From: Bombella saccharophila
GTDB lineage: Bacteria > Pseudomonadota > Alphaproteobacteria > Acetobacterales > Acetobacteraceae
Direction of reading: 5' to 3'
DNA: 64,000 bases
Assembly: GCF_026385475.1 (NCBI RefSeq)
Contig: NZ_JANIDW010000003.1
Span: 124,001 to 188,000 of the forward strand
A program made the translations under genes and the position numbers. Below, one piece after another: positions 51,418 to 60,861 of this stretch; position 1 is the first letter of the stretch; every line of letters begins with the position of its first letter. Below the pieces are notes generated by a model. That model made no database searches. It was not told where the DNA came from and was given only the letters and a program-made list of their open reading frames with translations.

Positions 51418-52242
51418 ATGAGAGGACGTGCTAGAACCGTGAAAAAGCCAGGGTTCTCCCTAAGTAAGATTACAAATCTCGCCTCCTGTCTAATGACGGT
51501 CCTTTTGGCGTTAAATCTTCATTCCTTAGCGGCGCAGATTAGCCAGCCGACTGCGGAGAAACCGAAAAATGACGCTGATTCTGAAAAGAAAGGCGCAACC
51601 GCAGTCCATGAGACAGGCACAAAGGCAGATAATGCAGGTAGCCCCGGAGCGAAAGTCCCCGAGGCGATTCACCCGAGTGGGGTGCGTGTTTATGTAAATA
51701 AACTGCAAGGTTGGACCCCCCTGAATGGTTTAGCAGAGGGTGACCCCGCCGCTGGGGAAAAAGATGAAGATATGCCGGATTCTCGTGTGAAAATGGCAGT
51801 AAAAGACTTAAATGATGACATAACGGCGCATCGGCAGGCCATGCAAGGTCAGGCTGAAAACCTTAAACATCAGCAAAAAGAACTTGCAGCAGAACAGAAA
51901 GAGCTTGATGAAAAACTACAAGCTCTTGGGCGGAATGCCTCTGAGTTATCTGCACAACAAGAGCAGCGTCGTCAGGACGTGGAGCAGAGCATTGAGCGGC
52001 TTGCGCGCATCTATGAGCAAATGTCCCCACGCGATGCGGCGGCGATGTTTGATGTTTTAGATATGCGTGTCATGGTCCCAGTAGCGCAGCATATGCTCCC
52101 CCGTCGTATTTCTGAAGTAATAGGGAATATGACGCCTGATCGTGCTAATGTTCTATCTCAATATTTAGCTGGGATTCGTAAACTAAGCCCTGACACAATG
52201 AATCGTTTGAATAGCCCTACAGACTATAATATTGCGCAATAA
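51418..52242 (+). CDS. MotE-like protein, copy 2
   Basis: This 274-residue protein has an N-terminal membrane or signal segment (about 18-40), a Lys/Glu/Ala-rich linker, a long coiled coil (about 120-185, ENLKHQQKELAAEQKELDEKLQALG), and the MgtE-N-like domain near 195-262 (ARIYEQMSPRDAAAMFDVLDMRVMVPVAQHMLPRRISEVIGNMTPDRANVLSQYL, in part). It is longer than the first copy at 14288 because of the coiled coil. MotE proteins stabilise motor components in the periplasm. It closes the flgB-flgC block. Confidence 0.72.
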   Translation: MRGRARTVKKPGFSLSKITNLASCLMTVLLALNLHSLAAQISQPTAEKPKNDADSEKKGATAVHETGTKADNAGSPGAKVPEAIHPSGVRVYVNKLQGWTPLNGLAEGDPAAGEKDEDMPDSRVKMAVKDLNDDITAHRQAMQGQAENLKHQQKELAAEQKELDEKLQALGRNASELSAQQEQRRQDVEQSIERLARIYEQMSPRDAAAMFDVLDMRVMVPVAQHMLPRRISEVIGNMTPDRANVLSQYLAGIRKLSPDTMNRLNSPTDYNIAQ

Positions 52243-52530
52243 GGCAATAGATGTTCAAAACACTATACGTAATTATTTCATAAAAATTAAAACAAAATAC
52301 GTTGTTTAAGCATAGTTAATGAGTAGAAAATGGAATGGCTTATTGTGAGCGTATAGCCAAAAATAGCTTTATTTTCCTGTGAATCTTCCGCATTATCTAA
52401 GGTTAAATAAAGGAATATCCATAAAGCTCATGCTTTTTAAGGCTTATATTATGGGCTTTTCCAGTTGGTTTGGCTGGTTGGCCGTTACGAGCTGTAGGGA
52501 TAAATTTTCTGAAGGGATGGGACGGTTCTC
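52243..52530. other. Non-coding gap before the chemotaxis operon
   Basis: This AT-rich stretch of 288 bases holds no gene I can support. It includes CTAAGGTTAAATAAAGG near 52397 and AAGGCTTATATTATGGGC near 52439, similar to the motif family seen before other flagellar genes, and is probably the promoter region of the mcp gene. Confidence 0.4.
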
Positions 52531-54075
52531 ATGTTCAAATGGCTATACAAGGATGCTTTATTTCGCGTGCAAGTGCGCGTGGCGATGCTGGCGATTGAAT
52601 GTTATTTGGCTGTGCAATTGTTGGTAGAAGGTGTTGGCTATTTCCAAAAACGTCAATTTGATCACGTTGCGTTTGTTAATATCGGTACGCTAGTTTTTGG
52701 GATGCTGCTTGTGTGGGGGGTTTGGTTCTTCCTCACAAAAGCCTTAACAGAGCCCGTTGAAAAGCTAACGGGGATGGGTGTTGCGCTAAGTGAAGGGCAA
52801 CCAGCAGATATTAGCCAATATGAGGACCGTACGAACTGCGTTGGGCGGATTGGCAAATTGTTGGGCTCCTTGGCACTGAGCTTGCAAGAGCAGAAAGCGG
52901 CAGAAAAAGCACATGGTGAAGCGGCGAATAAAGCTGTGGAAACGATGGAGGCTTTGAAGGAGCGAGAAGAGCGTACGCATTCGGTTGTGGAAGAATTAAA
53001 CCGTGCTATGCAAAAATTAGCGCAAGGTGATCTCTCTATTCGCATTAAAAGTGAATTATTTAATGGGGAGTTTGGCCCTGTACGGGAGTCATTTAATGGG
53101 TCGCTTGCAGGGTTGGGCGCGGCTCTCTCTGTTGTGGCAGAAAGCTCTAATATGATTGCAAATGGGGCGAGTGAAATTTCCACTGCCTCTGATGATCTTG
53201 CAAAACGTACCGAGCGTCAGGCGGCAAGCCTTGGGCAGGTTACAGCGTCTGTTAAGTCTATTGCTGAGGGGTTTCAGGTTACGGCGAGCAACTGTTCGCA
53301 CGCGAGTAATGAAACAAGAGAGACCTTACAGAAGGTCAAAACAGCCTCTACAGGGATGGAACAAACACGTGAGGCGATGAACTCTATCAAGACGTCCTCT
53401 GATGATATTGTACAAATCACGCGTTCTGTCAGTGATATTGCATTTAAGACAAATGTGCTGGCTTTGAATGCCAGCGTGGAAGCTGCACGCGCTGGTGAGG
53501 CAGGGCGCGGTTTTGCCGTTGTGGCCAAGGAGGTGCAATCACTTGCTGAGCAATCCGCTAAAGCAGCGGATATGATCCGTGATGTGTTAGAGACTGCTAC
53601 AGCGCATGTGCAAGAAGGGGTCCGCCTTGTTGCGCGGACAAGTGGTTTGCTTCAGGACGTCGAGGAGGGAACAGAGGCTCTCGCAGATCGTGTCGAGGTC
53701 GTTACAAAAGCCACAGATGAACAAGCGCGTAGTCTAGCAGAAGTATCCGATGCTGTAAGTAGTATGGATGGTATGACGCAGCAAAATGCCGCCATGGTCG
53801 AGCAATCCACAGCGGCAAGTCATAACCTGACAACGCAGGCTCTTAAGTTACGCCAGACATTAGCGACCTTTACCATAGGGCCTGAACATGGGCTCAAGCT
53901 TGAGCATAATAGCACACCAAAAGCGGTCACTCATCAGGAGAGAGAGGCAAGTCTCTCCAGCGGACATCAGCCGTCTTACGCTCCTCTATTAGCTGGTCAG
54001 AAGGGGGCTATTCAGCAAGATGGTAAAGTGTTGCCCACCCATTCTGATGATGAAGATGGATGGGATCATTTCTAA
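52531..54075 (+). CDS. Methyl-accepting chemotaxis protein with no periplasmic sensor
   Basis: This 514-residue receptor has two membrane segments (about 15-35 and 46-68) separated by only about ten residues, so there is no periplasmic domain. A HAMP-like and coiled-coil region follows, then the signalling hairpin (about 303-345, [34 protein letters not shown], quoted in part). The C-terminus ends GWDHF, which fits the xWxxF tether that binds CheR and CheB. It probably senses an intracellular or membrane signal. It heads the chemotaxis operon. Confidence 0.93.
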   Translation: MFKWLYKDALFRVQVRVAMLAIECYLAVQLLVEGVGYFQKRQFDHVAFVNIGTLVFGMLLVWGVWFFLTKALTEPVEKLTGMGVALSEGQPADISQYEDRTNCVGRIGKLLGSLALSLQEQKAAEKAHGEAANKAVETMEALKEREERTHSVVEELNRAMQKLAQGDLSIRIKSELFNGEFGPVRESFNGSLAGLGAALSVVAESSNMIANGASEISTASDDLAKRTERQAASLGQVTASVKSIAEGFQVTASNCSHASNETRETLQKVKTASTGMEQTREAMNSIKTSSDDIVQITRSVSDIAFKTNVLALNASVEAARAGEAGRGFAVVAKEVQSLAEQSAKAADMIRDVLETATAHVQEGVRLVARTSGLLQDVEEGTEALADRVEVVTKATDEQARSLAEVSDAVSSMDGMTQQNAAMVEQSTAASHNLTTQALKLRQTLATFTIGPEHGLKLEHNSTPKAVTHQEREASLSSGHQPSYAPLLAGQKGAIQQDGKVLPTHSDDEDGWDHF

Positions 54076-54377
54076 TGCAGCAGGGCAGTAAAGAGACAAT
54101 GGCTGTCATTACGCTGCCATCGCGCTTGGATACTAAAGCAGCTGACGGCCTAAAGTCTTTGCTTTTGGATGGTCTGGCAGCACCTCATGCTGAGGCATCC
54201 CTTATGTTGGATGCCTCAGCGGTGGAATATGTTGGGGGGCTGTGTTTGCAACTTCTTCTCGCTAGTGGGCTGCAAGTCGGTCCTTGCTCTGAGGAGGCGG
54301 AAGACGCCTTTACGTTATTTGGTGTCCGCGAGCAACTTGTCGGGCGGGATAGAGAGGAGGCGACCTATGGCGGGTAA
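54075..54377 (+). CDS. STAS-domain protein
   Basis: The 100-residue protein begins at ATG 54075, overlapping the mcp stop. The fold pattern is STAS-like: AVITLPSRLDTKAADGLKSLLLD, then SLMLDASAVEYVGGLCLQLLLAS where DAS carries the usual phosphorylatable Ser position, and a short C-terminus. STAS proteins are frequent at the start of alphaproteobacterial che operons, but their role is not firmly known. The end overlaps cheY. Confidence 0.78.
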   Translation: MQQGSKETMAVITLPSRLDTKAADGLKSLLLDGLAAPHAEASLMLDASAVEYVGGLCLQLLLASGLQVGPCSEEAEDAFTLFGVREQLVGRDREEATYGG

Positions 54378-54750
54378 ACAAGCCGTAAGAGTGCTGACAG
54401 TAGATGATTCCCGCACTATGCTGGGGATGCTGCGTAAGGCGTTGGGTGATGCAGGTTATGACGTCATCCAAGGTAGTGATGGTGTGGAAGGGTTGGAGGT
54501 TTTACAACAAGCCGACCCTGCCCCGCAGGCGATTATCACTGATATTAACATGCCGCGGATGGATGGCTTTCAGTTTATTGAGGCTGTACGGGCCTTAGAG
54601 GCGTTTGCGCATATCCCCATCATTTGTTTGACAACCGAAATTGATGAAGAGAAGAAAAAACGCGCACGCTCTCTAGGCGCCACGGGGTGGATTGCCAAAC
54701 CATTTAATGCTGAGAAGCTCGTATGGGCAATACAGCGTGTCACAGCGTAA
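54367..54750 (+). CDS. cheY: Chemotaxis response regulator CheY, copy 1
   Basis: The 127-residue receiver has Asp13 and Asp14 (VLTVDDSR), the phospho-acceptor Asp59 (ITDINMPRMDG), a Thr/Thr near 88-90 (ICLTTE) and Lys in AKPF. The start at ATG 54367 is 11 bases inside the end of the STAS gene. With no output domain it is the motor-binding type, acting on FliM. A second, more divergent copy lies at 59521. Confidence 0.92.
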   Translation: MAGKQAVRVLTVDDSRTMLGMLRKALGDAGYDVIQGSDGVEGLEVLQQADPAPQAIITDINMPRMDGFQFIEAVRALEAFAHIPIICLTTEIDEEKKKRARSLGATGWIAKPFNAEKLVWAIQRVTA

Positions 54751-54762
54751 GGGAGAGCGGGT

Positions 54763-56988
54763 ATGAGTGATGTCATGGATGATATCCTCAAGATCTTCTT
54801 TGAGGAATGTGATGAACTGCTCCCCGAATTGGAACGAGGTTTAGGCGAGCTTTCAGCTGATGCGTCTGACCCAGAGACGATCAATGCGATTTTCAGGGCG
54901 GTTCATTCTGTAAAAGGTGGAGCAGCCTCTTTTGGGTTGGAACGCCTGGTGCGTTTTGCGCATGTTTATGAAAGTGCCTTGGATTGTTTGCGCTCTGGGC
55001 AAGTTAAACCTGACCAAACGATTATTAAAACATTCTTTATGGCAATGGATGTTTTAAGTGATTTAGTGGCAGAGGCAAAGCAAACAGGGGATGCGGTTGC
55101 AGATGACCGCATAGACGATAATCTTGGTAAACTTGAAGAGATTATCGGAACCAGTAAAGATGAAGCTGCGCCTGCTCAAGCAGAGGAAAGTGCTGTCCCA
55201 GAGGGATTTGTTCCCGTCACAGTAGATTTAGGCGCGTTTGATTTTGATGAGCCAGCAGAAGAGGAAGCAGCCACAGCGGCAGAGTCTCTTATTGTAACAT
55301 TTCGCCCTCATGCTGACTTATATAGTCGGGGTGATGATGCGCGTAATTTGTTGTTGGGGCTAAAGGCTCTTTTACCGGAAGATCAAGCGCAGAACATGGA
55401 GGTAACGTGTCATAGGCAGACGTTACCGCCATTAGCCGATGCATCCGTTGATGAAGGTTATCTCCAGTGGGTTGTACGGCTGCCTACGGGCGCTACAGGC
55501 CCTACTGAAGCTGACATTCAAGCGGTTTTTGATTGGGTAAGTGATGTTTGTGACCTTACCATAACACAGGGTGAAGCACCTTTTGAGGACGACACTCAGC
55601 CAGAGGTTGAGGCGGCTATTGAAGAGCCAGAGCCAGAGCGTGAAGCAGAGCCTTTGCCTCAGCAACAAGCTGCCGTGGCACCAACGGCGACGTCTGTTCC
55701 AGCAGCTTCAACAAAGCAAACACGAAAACAAGAGCAGCATGCTTCAATCCGTGTCGATACGGGGCGGATCGGGATGTTGATGGATATGGTGGGGGAGATG
55801 GTTATAGGCCAAGCATCCCTAGAATCAGCTTTGTTTCAGCAGGGTGGTACACAAGATCAAGAATTGCTGAAACGCTTGGCTGTGCTCAAGACATTAACGC
55901 GCGACATCCAAGAGGCTGTTATGGCCATTCGTGCGCAGCCGGTTCGTCATGTTTTCCAGCGTATGCAACGTGTTGTGCGGGAGGCGAGTGGCCTTGCCGG
56001 TAAGGATGTACGCCTCATCTTAGAAGGTGAAGAAACAGAAATCGACCGGACGTTAATTGAGAATCTAACAGACCCCCTAACGCATATGCTGCGTAATGCT
56101 ATTGACCATGGGATAGAAAACCCAGCAGTGCGGCAAGAGGCAGGTAAGCCTGCACAAGGGACAATCAGACTATCGGCGCGGCATCGTTCTGGTCGGATCT
56201 TGATTGAAATCCAAGATGATGGTGGTGGGATTAATAGCCAGCGCGTTTTGCAGACAGCCATTAAGCGGGGCATTGTTTCACCGGACGCTGTTTTGGATGA
56301 AAATGAGATTAATGAATTGATCTTTGCCCCAGGCTTCTCAACGGCTGAGGCAGTGTCGGACCTTTCTGGTCGTGGTGTGGGGATGGATGTTGTCCGGCAA
56401 GCGATTCAGAATTTGGGGGGACGGGTTACAATTAAGAGTAGGCCGGGGAAAGGCACCCTCTTTACGCTGAGCTTACCCCTAACGCTTGCTGTCTTAGATG
56501 GTATGCTCATCGAGTGCCGTGGCTCGGTGGTGGTTGTGCCTGTATCATCCGTGGTGGAATTAGTGACGGTGAATGTGAAGGAGGATGTGTATCATCTCCC
56601 TGATGGTAGCCATGTTGTATCCATAAGAAGCCGCTGTATCCCCCTAATCTATCTCGGAGACGAACTTACCCTCCCGCGTGAAATGAATGATATGACAGGG
56701 CCAAATCACATGGGGCGTGCTGGGGAAGAAGACCAGCTAATGGTGCTTGTTGTGGAGAATGAGGCGGGAGCGCGGGCGGCTTTGGTTGTCGATGGCGTGC
56801 GTGACCAGGCGCAGGTCGTGATTAAAAGCATTGAGAAGAATTACCGTCCTATCAAGGGGGTGTCCGCAGCGACCATCCTCGGGGATGGCAGTGTATCGCT
56901 TATTCTTGATGTATCGACGCTTATTGTCTCTGCCACGAAACGCGTTGACACACGCGCGTTAGAGCAAGTCGCTGCGCGTATCGCATAA
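54763..56988 (+). CDS. cheA: Chemotaxis histidine kinase CheA
   Basis: The 741-residue kinase has an Hpt domain with phosphorylatable His48 (AVHSVKGGAASFG), a P2-like region, then a dimer segment, an HATPase domain with N box (HMLRNAIDHGIENP), G1 (IQDDGGGIN) and G2 (SGRGVGMDVVRQAI) motifs, and a C-terminal CheW-like domain ending in VDTRALEQVAARIA. It phosphorylates the two CheY proteins and CheB. The order with STAS and CheY upstream and CheW downstream is typical. Confidence 0.97.
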   Translation: MSDVMDDILKIFFEECDELLPELERGLGELSADASDPETINAIFRAVHSVKGGAASFGLERLVRFAHVYESALDCLRSGQVKPDQTIIKTFFMAMDVLSDLVAEAKQTGDAVADDRIDDNLGKLEEIIGTSKDEAAPAQAEESAVPEGFVPVTVDLGAFDFDEPAEEEAATAAESLIVTFRPHADLYSRGDDARNLLLGLKALLPEDQAQNMEVTCHRQTLPPLADASVDEGYLQWVVRLPTGATGPTEADIQAVFDWVSDVCDLTITQGEAPFEDDTQPEVEAAIEEPEPEREAEPLPQQQAAVAPTATSVPAASTKQTRKQEQHASIRVDTGRIGMLMDMVGEMVIGQASLESALFQQGGTQDQELLKRLAVLKTLTRDIQEAVMAIRAQPVRHVFQRMQRVVREASGLAGKDVRLILEGEETEIDRTLIENLTDPLTHMLRNAIDHGIENPAVRQEAGKPAQGTIRLSARHRSGRILIEIQDDGGGINSQRVLQTAIKRGIVSPDAVLDENEINELIFAPGFSTAEAVSDLSGRGVGMDVVRQAIQNLGGRVTIKSRPGKGTLFTLSLPLTLAVLDGMLIECRGSVVVVPVSSVVELVTVNVKEDVYHLPDGSHVVSIRSRCIPLIYLGDELTLPREMNDMTGPNHMGRAGEEDQLMVLVVENEAGARAALVVDGVRDQAQVVIKSIEKNYRPIKGVSAATILGDGSVSLILDVSTLIVSATKRVDTRALEQVAARIA

Positions 56989-57019
56989 AGAATAATGTAG
57001 AGAAGGAAGGCCAGAACTC

Positions 57020-57535
57020 ATGTCGGTGGATCATAAAATACAGACGGGCCAGCAAGGTGATAAAGCAGCGGCCCCTTCCGGTAATGGAAGAGAGCAGATG
57101 ATCATATTCACAGTAGGGGAGCAGCGTTATTGTATTCCTATTCTCCGTATTCGGGAGATACGTGAGTTTGAATCACCAACATATTTGCCGCATTGTCCAC
57201 CTTATGTAGAGGGGGCAATTAATATTCGTGGTAATATTGTTACGGTTGTTAATCTTGCTCAATATTTAGGTACAGCTTGGCAGGAGGATAATGAGCGACG
57301 CGTTGTTATTATTATCGAGGGCAGTACAAGTCGGGCGACATGTGGTTTGTTAGTCGATAGTGTGATTGGCATTACCGATATTGTTTTGGATGAGATTCAG
57401 CCAATTTCGGTCGATGGCGGAGCTGCGGAATTGAGCGGTTTAGTAAGTATTGGTGAGCGTGTTATCCGTATTTTGCAATTGGATACGTTATTAGCACGTT
57501 TGTTGGGTGCTGATGTCATAAGCGCTGCGGGATAA
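57020..57535 (+). CDS. cheW: Chemotaxis coupling protein CheW
   Basis: This 171-residue protein has the CheW pattern: IIFTVGEQRYCIPILRIREIRE, PYVEGAINIRGNIVTVVNLAQYLG, and CGLLVDSVIGITDIVLDEIQPI, quoted in parts. The 25-residue N-terminal tail is flexible. CheW links the receptor at 52531 to CheA. Confidence 0.95.
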   Translation: MSVDHKIQTGQQGDKAAAPSGNGREQMIIFTVGEQRYCIPILRIREIREFESPTYLPHCPPYVEGAINIRGNIVTVVNLAQYLGTAWQEDNERRVVIIIEGSTSRATCGLLVDSVIGITDIVLDEIQPISVDGGAAELSGLVSIGERVIRILQLDTLLARLLGADVISAAG

Positions 57536-57543
57536 TAAGTAAG

Positions 57544-58377
57544 ATGGAATCCCAAGGTAATTTTGCTTATTCAATAGCGGATTTTCACCGTGTGCAGGAG
57601 ATTGCGCGAGCAGAGGCGGGGATTTATCTTCCGCTCTCTAAGCGTAATTTAGTGTTTTCGCGTGTATCGCGCCGTATTCGCGCTACCGGGCAGGATTCTT
57701 TTCGCTCTTATTTGGATTATGTGACATCCAAAGCCGGTCAGGCAGAATTACAAGAGCTGATTTGTGTTCTTACAACCAACGTAACGCAATTTTTCCGAGA
57801 GAAAGTACATTTTGACCATCTGCAACAAGAGCTATTGCCCACCTTAGCAACAAGGTTACGCCATGGGGGGCGAGGGCGGCTATGGTCTGCTGCTTGCTCT
57901 ACCGGGCAAGAGCCATGGAGTATGGCGATGTCTGTTCTCTCCACTCTGCCTGATGCCCTGCATTTTGATATGAAGATCTTAGCAACAGATATTAACCATG
58001 CCGTAGTGGAGACAGGGCGGCGAGGTGAATATTGGCTAGATGACCTCCAAGGGGTGCCAGTACATTGGCGTGACCGGTATATGGACACCATAAGTGCTGA
58101 TAAATTTATCATAGATGAGGAGGTACGGCGTCTCGTTACATTCCGGTCGTTGAATTTGAATAAACCATGGCCATTCCATGGTCAGTTTGACGCTATTTTT
58201 TGCCGGAATGTTGTCATTTATTTTGATGATGAGACCCGCAACGCCCTTTGGCAACGTTTAGCAGAACGGCTTGTCCCAGGTGGTTTTCTTTATGTTGGTC
58301 ATTCTGAGCGGGTGGATGCTCTTCAACCGTGCCGACTAGAGGTCGTAGCTCCAACAATTTATAGAAAGAAGGATTAA
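57544..58377 (+). CDS. cheR: Chemotaxis methyltransferase CheR
   Basis: This 277-residue protein has the N-terminal helical domain (SKRNLVFSRVSRRIRATG), the SAM-binding motif ACSTGQEPWSMAM, ATDINHAV, and FDAIFCRNVVIYFDD near the C-terminus. It methylates receptor Glu residues and may be recruited by the xWxxF tail of the receptor. It lies between cheW and cheB. Confidence 0.95.
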   Translation: MESQGNFAYSIADFHRVQEIARAEAGIYLPLSKRNLVFSRVSRRIRATGQDSFRSYLDYVTSKAGQAELQELICVLTTNVTQFFREKVHFDHLQQELLPTLATRLRHGGRGRLWSAACSTGQEPWSMAMSVLSTLPDALHFDMKILATDINHAVVETGRRGEYWLDDLQGVPVHWRDRYMDTISADKFIIDEEVRRLVTFRSLNLNKPWPFHGQFDAIFCRNVVIYFDDETRNALWQRLAERLVPGGFLYVGHSERVDALQPCRLEVVAPTIYRKKD

Positions 58378-58381
58378 TGGC

Positions 58382-59431
58382 ATGGGGAAGCGGGTTAAAG
58401 TTCTCATCGTAGATGATTCACGAACAGCGCGAGAATTAATCAAACGCTCGTTTCTAAAATATCCAGAGATCGACGTTATTGGTTTGGCATCCAACCCAAT
58501 TGAAGCACGGGATTTGATTATTGCTGACCAACCTGATGTGATCACCTTGGATATTGAAATGCCTGGGATGAATGGCCTTCAATTCCTAGAGAAGATCATG
58601 CGCTTGCGTCCTATCCCTGTTGTTATGGTGTCTAGCATGACAACACGCGGGGCAAATACGGCTATTACCGCTTTGCAAATGGGGGCGTTTGAGTGTTTCC
58701 CCAAACAAAGTGGGACGGGTGAGGCGTTTGTTGGGTTGGGGCAAATTGTGTTGGAGGCTGCGGGGTCACGCCCTGGGGGGGTGCGTCATTATAAGGGGCC
58801 AGAGCTAGGAGCTGTAAAGCCAGCGATGGGGGCAATGCCTTTGCCTAAATTATGGCGTACCCATTTTGATATTGTAGGGATTGGCTCCTCTACTGGTGGT
58901 GTGGAAGCTATTGAGGAGGTATTGAGAGACCTACCGGCTCAGAGCCCGCCTATTGTTGTGTGCCAGCATATGCCATCGCTCTATACAGCGAGTTTTGCGC
59001 AAAGGTTGGATAGTATTATCCCGCAACTTTCCATCGCTGAGGCTAAGGATGGTGAAAGTCTAGCCCCGGGAATGGTCCGTATTGCCCCTGGGGGCACGCA
59101 ACATTTGCTTGTAGGGGGGCAGGCCTCGCAGCTTGTGACCCGCTTAAAAGCGGGAGAGCCTGTTGGAGGACATCGCCCCGCGGTGGATAGTTTATTTCAC
59201 TCCATCGCGCAAACGGTGGGGCGGAGTGCTTTAGGCATTATTCTGACAGGTATGGGGCGCGATGGTGCTGAGGGTTTATTGGCTATGCGTCGTGCTGGTG
59301 CGCGAACCATTGGTCAAGATAAAGCGTCATCTGTGGTTTATGGCATGCCGCGCGTAGCGGCAGAATTAGGGGCTGTAGAACATGAGGTGGCTTTGGCAGA
59401 GATACCACGCCTTGCGATGGGGTTATTGTAA
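58382..59431 (+). CDS. cheB: Chemotaxis methylesterase CheB
   Basis: This 349-residue protein has an N-terminal receiver with Asp57 (ITLDIEMPGMNG) and a C-terminal esterase domain containing the catalytic triad region: Ser in GIGSSTGGVEA, His in VCQHMP, Asp in TGMGRDGAEGL. It removes methyl groups from the receptor when phosphorylated by CheA. It follows cheR by four bases. Confidence 0.96.
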   Translation: MGKRVKVLIVDDSRTARELIKRSFLKYPEIDVIGLASNPIEARDLIIADQPDVITLDIEMPGMNGLQFLEKIMRLRPIPVVMVSSMTTRGANTAITALQMGAFECFPKQSGTGEAFVGLGQIVLEAAGSRPGGVRHYKGPELGAVKPAMGAMPLPKLWRTHFDIVGIGSSTGGVEAIEEVLRDLPAQSPPIVVCQHMPSLYTASFAQRLDSIIPQLSIAEAKDGESLAPGMVRIAPGGTQHLLVGGQASQLVTRLKAGEPVGGHRPAVDSLFHSIAQTVGRSALGIILTGMGRDGAEGLLAMRRAGARTIGQDKASSVVYGMPRVAAELGAVEHEVALAEIPRLAMGLL

Positions 59432-59520
59432 GGTTGATGGTGTGAGTATGGTGCGCTGAATCCGCTTATTGGGTCAGCTAATGTGTAGAGTGATTATCAA
59501 AAGGCAGAAAGGTTTAGAAA

Positions 59521-59910
59521 ATGCCGTCCGCATCTCAGATTCGAGCATTAATTGTAGATGACCAAGCTTCTATCCGGCAGGTATTGGCTAGTCACATGGC
59601 AGAGCTAGGTTTTAAGGGTATTGTGCAACGTAAAGATGGCCAAGAGGCGTTGGACTATCTTGCGAGCAATCCTGTTCATCTTGTTATCTCCGATTTTAAC
59701 ATGCCAGGGGTGGATGGCCTAGCTTTGTTGGAAGCTGTACGAGCCAACCCTAAAACGGCCAAGGTGGCTTTTATCATCTTAACAGGTGAGGCAAATGCCG
59801 GGTTGGTACAAAAAGCTGTGTCGGCTGGGGTGAATAACTTCCTCGCTAAGCCTTATACGTTAGCCAAATTAAAAGAAACGTTGGAGAAAGTATTCGGGCC
59901 TATCAGGTGA
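59521..59910 (+). CDS. Response regulator CheY, copy 2
   Basis: This 129-residue receiver has Asp13/14 (IVDDQASIR), Asp58 (ISDFNMPGVDG), Thr in ILTGEAN and Lys in AKPY. It is separated from cheB by 89 bases and overlaps cheD by four bases (GTGA). It could be a phosphate sink or a motor regulator; alphaproteobacteria often use two CheY proteins instead of CheZ. No CheZ is present. Confidence 0.92.
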   Translation: MPSASQIRALIVDDQASIRQVLASHMAELGFKGIVQRKDGQEALDYLASNPVHLVISDFNMPGVDGLALLEAVRANPKTAKVAFIILTGEANAGLVQKAVSAGVNNFLAKPYTLAKLKETLEKVFGPIR

Positions 59911-60386
59911 GTGATTCGCTGAATGTCATGACACTTATCCAAGGGGAATTAGCCATCTCTGATGATTCATCGATGGTGTTTAGTACCTTGTTGGGGTCGT
60001 GTATTTCAGTGTGTTTATATGACCCTTATGCGGGGGTAGGTGGGATGAATCACTTCCTATTGCCAGGGATGGATTGCGCTGGGGCTGCGTCTACAACCAC
60101 GTATCTTTATGGGGTGAATGCCATGGATGAGTTGGTAAGGCGGTTGTTAAACGCTGGGTGCATGAAGGAACGGTTGGAATGTAAGGCTTTTGGCGGGGCC
60201 TCAGTTTTATCCATCGCAAGCAATATAGGGCAGGAGAATGTTGCGTTTTTATGGCGGTATTTACAGAGTAAGAACCTCTCTTGTGTGGCTTATAGCCTTG
60301 GTGGGCATAAAGTCCGGCGTATTCGCTTCTGGCCAACGACGGGGAAAGTCTTGCAATATCAGTGTCAGCCCACATCATCAGTATGA
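59907..60386 (+). CDS. cheD: Chemoreceptor glutamine deamidase CheD
   Basis: The 159-residue protein has the CheD core FSTLLGSCISVCLYDPYAGVGGMNHFLLPG (quoted in part), with Cys in GSC and His in NHF as catalytic residues, plus ECKAFGGASVLS in the middle. It deamidates receptor Gln residues and often interacts with CheC. It starts at GTG 59907. Confidence 0.93.
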   Translation: MSDSLNVMTLIQGELAISDDSSMVFSTLLGSCISVCLYDPYAGVGGMNHFLLPGMDCAGAASTTTYLYGVNAMDELVRRLLNAGCMKERLECKAFGGASVLSIASNIGQENVAFLWRYLQSKNLSCVAYSLGGHKVRRIRFWPTTGKVLQYQCQPTSSV

Positions 60387-60426
60387 TACAAAGTGAGTTT
60401 ATGACTAAAATTACGGAGATAAAGCT

Positions 60427-60786
60427 ATGATAGATAAACAAACCATAGGGGCCCAGCTATTAATGCAACGTCTGGCCATGGTATTAGATGATAGTTGTGT
60501 TCGGCTATACGATGTCCAGGACGTTGTTTCCCATTATGTAGAGACTGGGCAGCTAACCTCAGAGCAAATGGAGCGTTTACAAGCTCTCGATGCATTGACA
60601 CAGGAGGTAGAGGCTGTGCGGTCCGTATTAAAACATATGGGAGAGTCTACCACACAAGGTGGCACTATAGCGTATAAACGAGAAGATGTTCTTGCAGATG
60701 TACATTTGTCACAGGTAAGGGATATGCTAAGTCATGGTAAAGCCTTTGAGAAAGAAACTAATCATGGGGATGTGCGTCTTTTTTAA
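60427..60786 (+). CDS. Hypothetical helical protein after cheD
   Basis: This 119-residue protein is acidic and almost fully helical: MIDKQTIGAQLLMQRLAMVLDDS followed by a Glu/Gln/Leu-rich helix and a charged tail (NHGDVRLF). No membrane segment or catalytic motif is visible. It lies 40 bases after cheD on the same strand and could be a chemotaxis accessory. CheZ was considered because it is also helical, but the conserved CheZ phosphatase motif is not present. Confidence 0.55.
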   Translation: MIDKQTIGAQLLMQRLAMVLDDSCVRLYDVQDVVSHYVETGQLTSEQMERLQALDALTQEVEAVRSVLKHMGESTTQGGTIAYKREDVLADVHLSQVRDMLSHGKAFEKETNHGDVRLF

Positions 60787-60861
60787 CTTTATTTTATAGT
60801 TTTGTGATTTAGGTGGGGTGATAATTCGCCTTGGGAAGGATGCGGTCAGTGGGCTTTTTTG

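Noticed and set aside
60427-60786. CheZ as the identity of the gene after cheD.
   Set aside because: It is helical but lacks the conserved CheZ phosphatase motif, and CheZ is not expected in this group.
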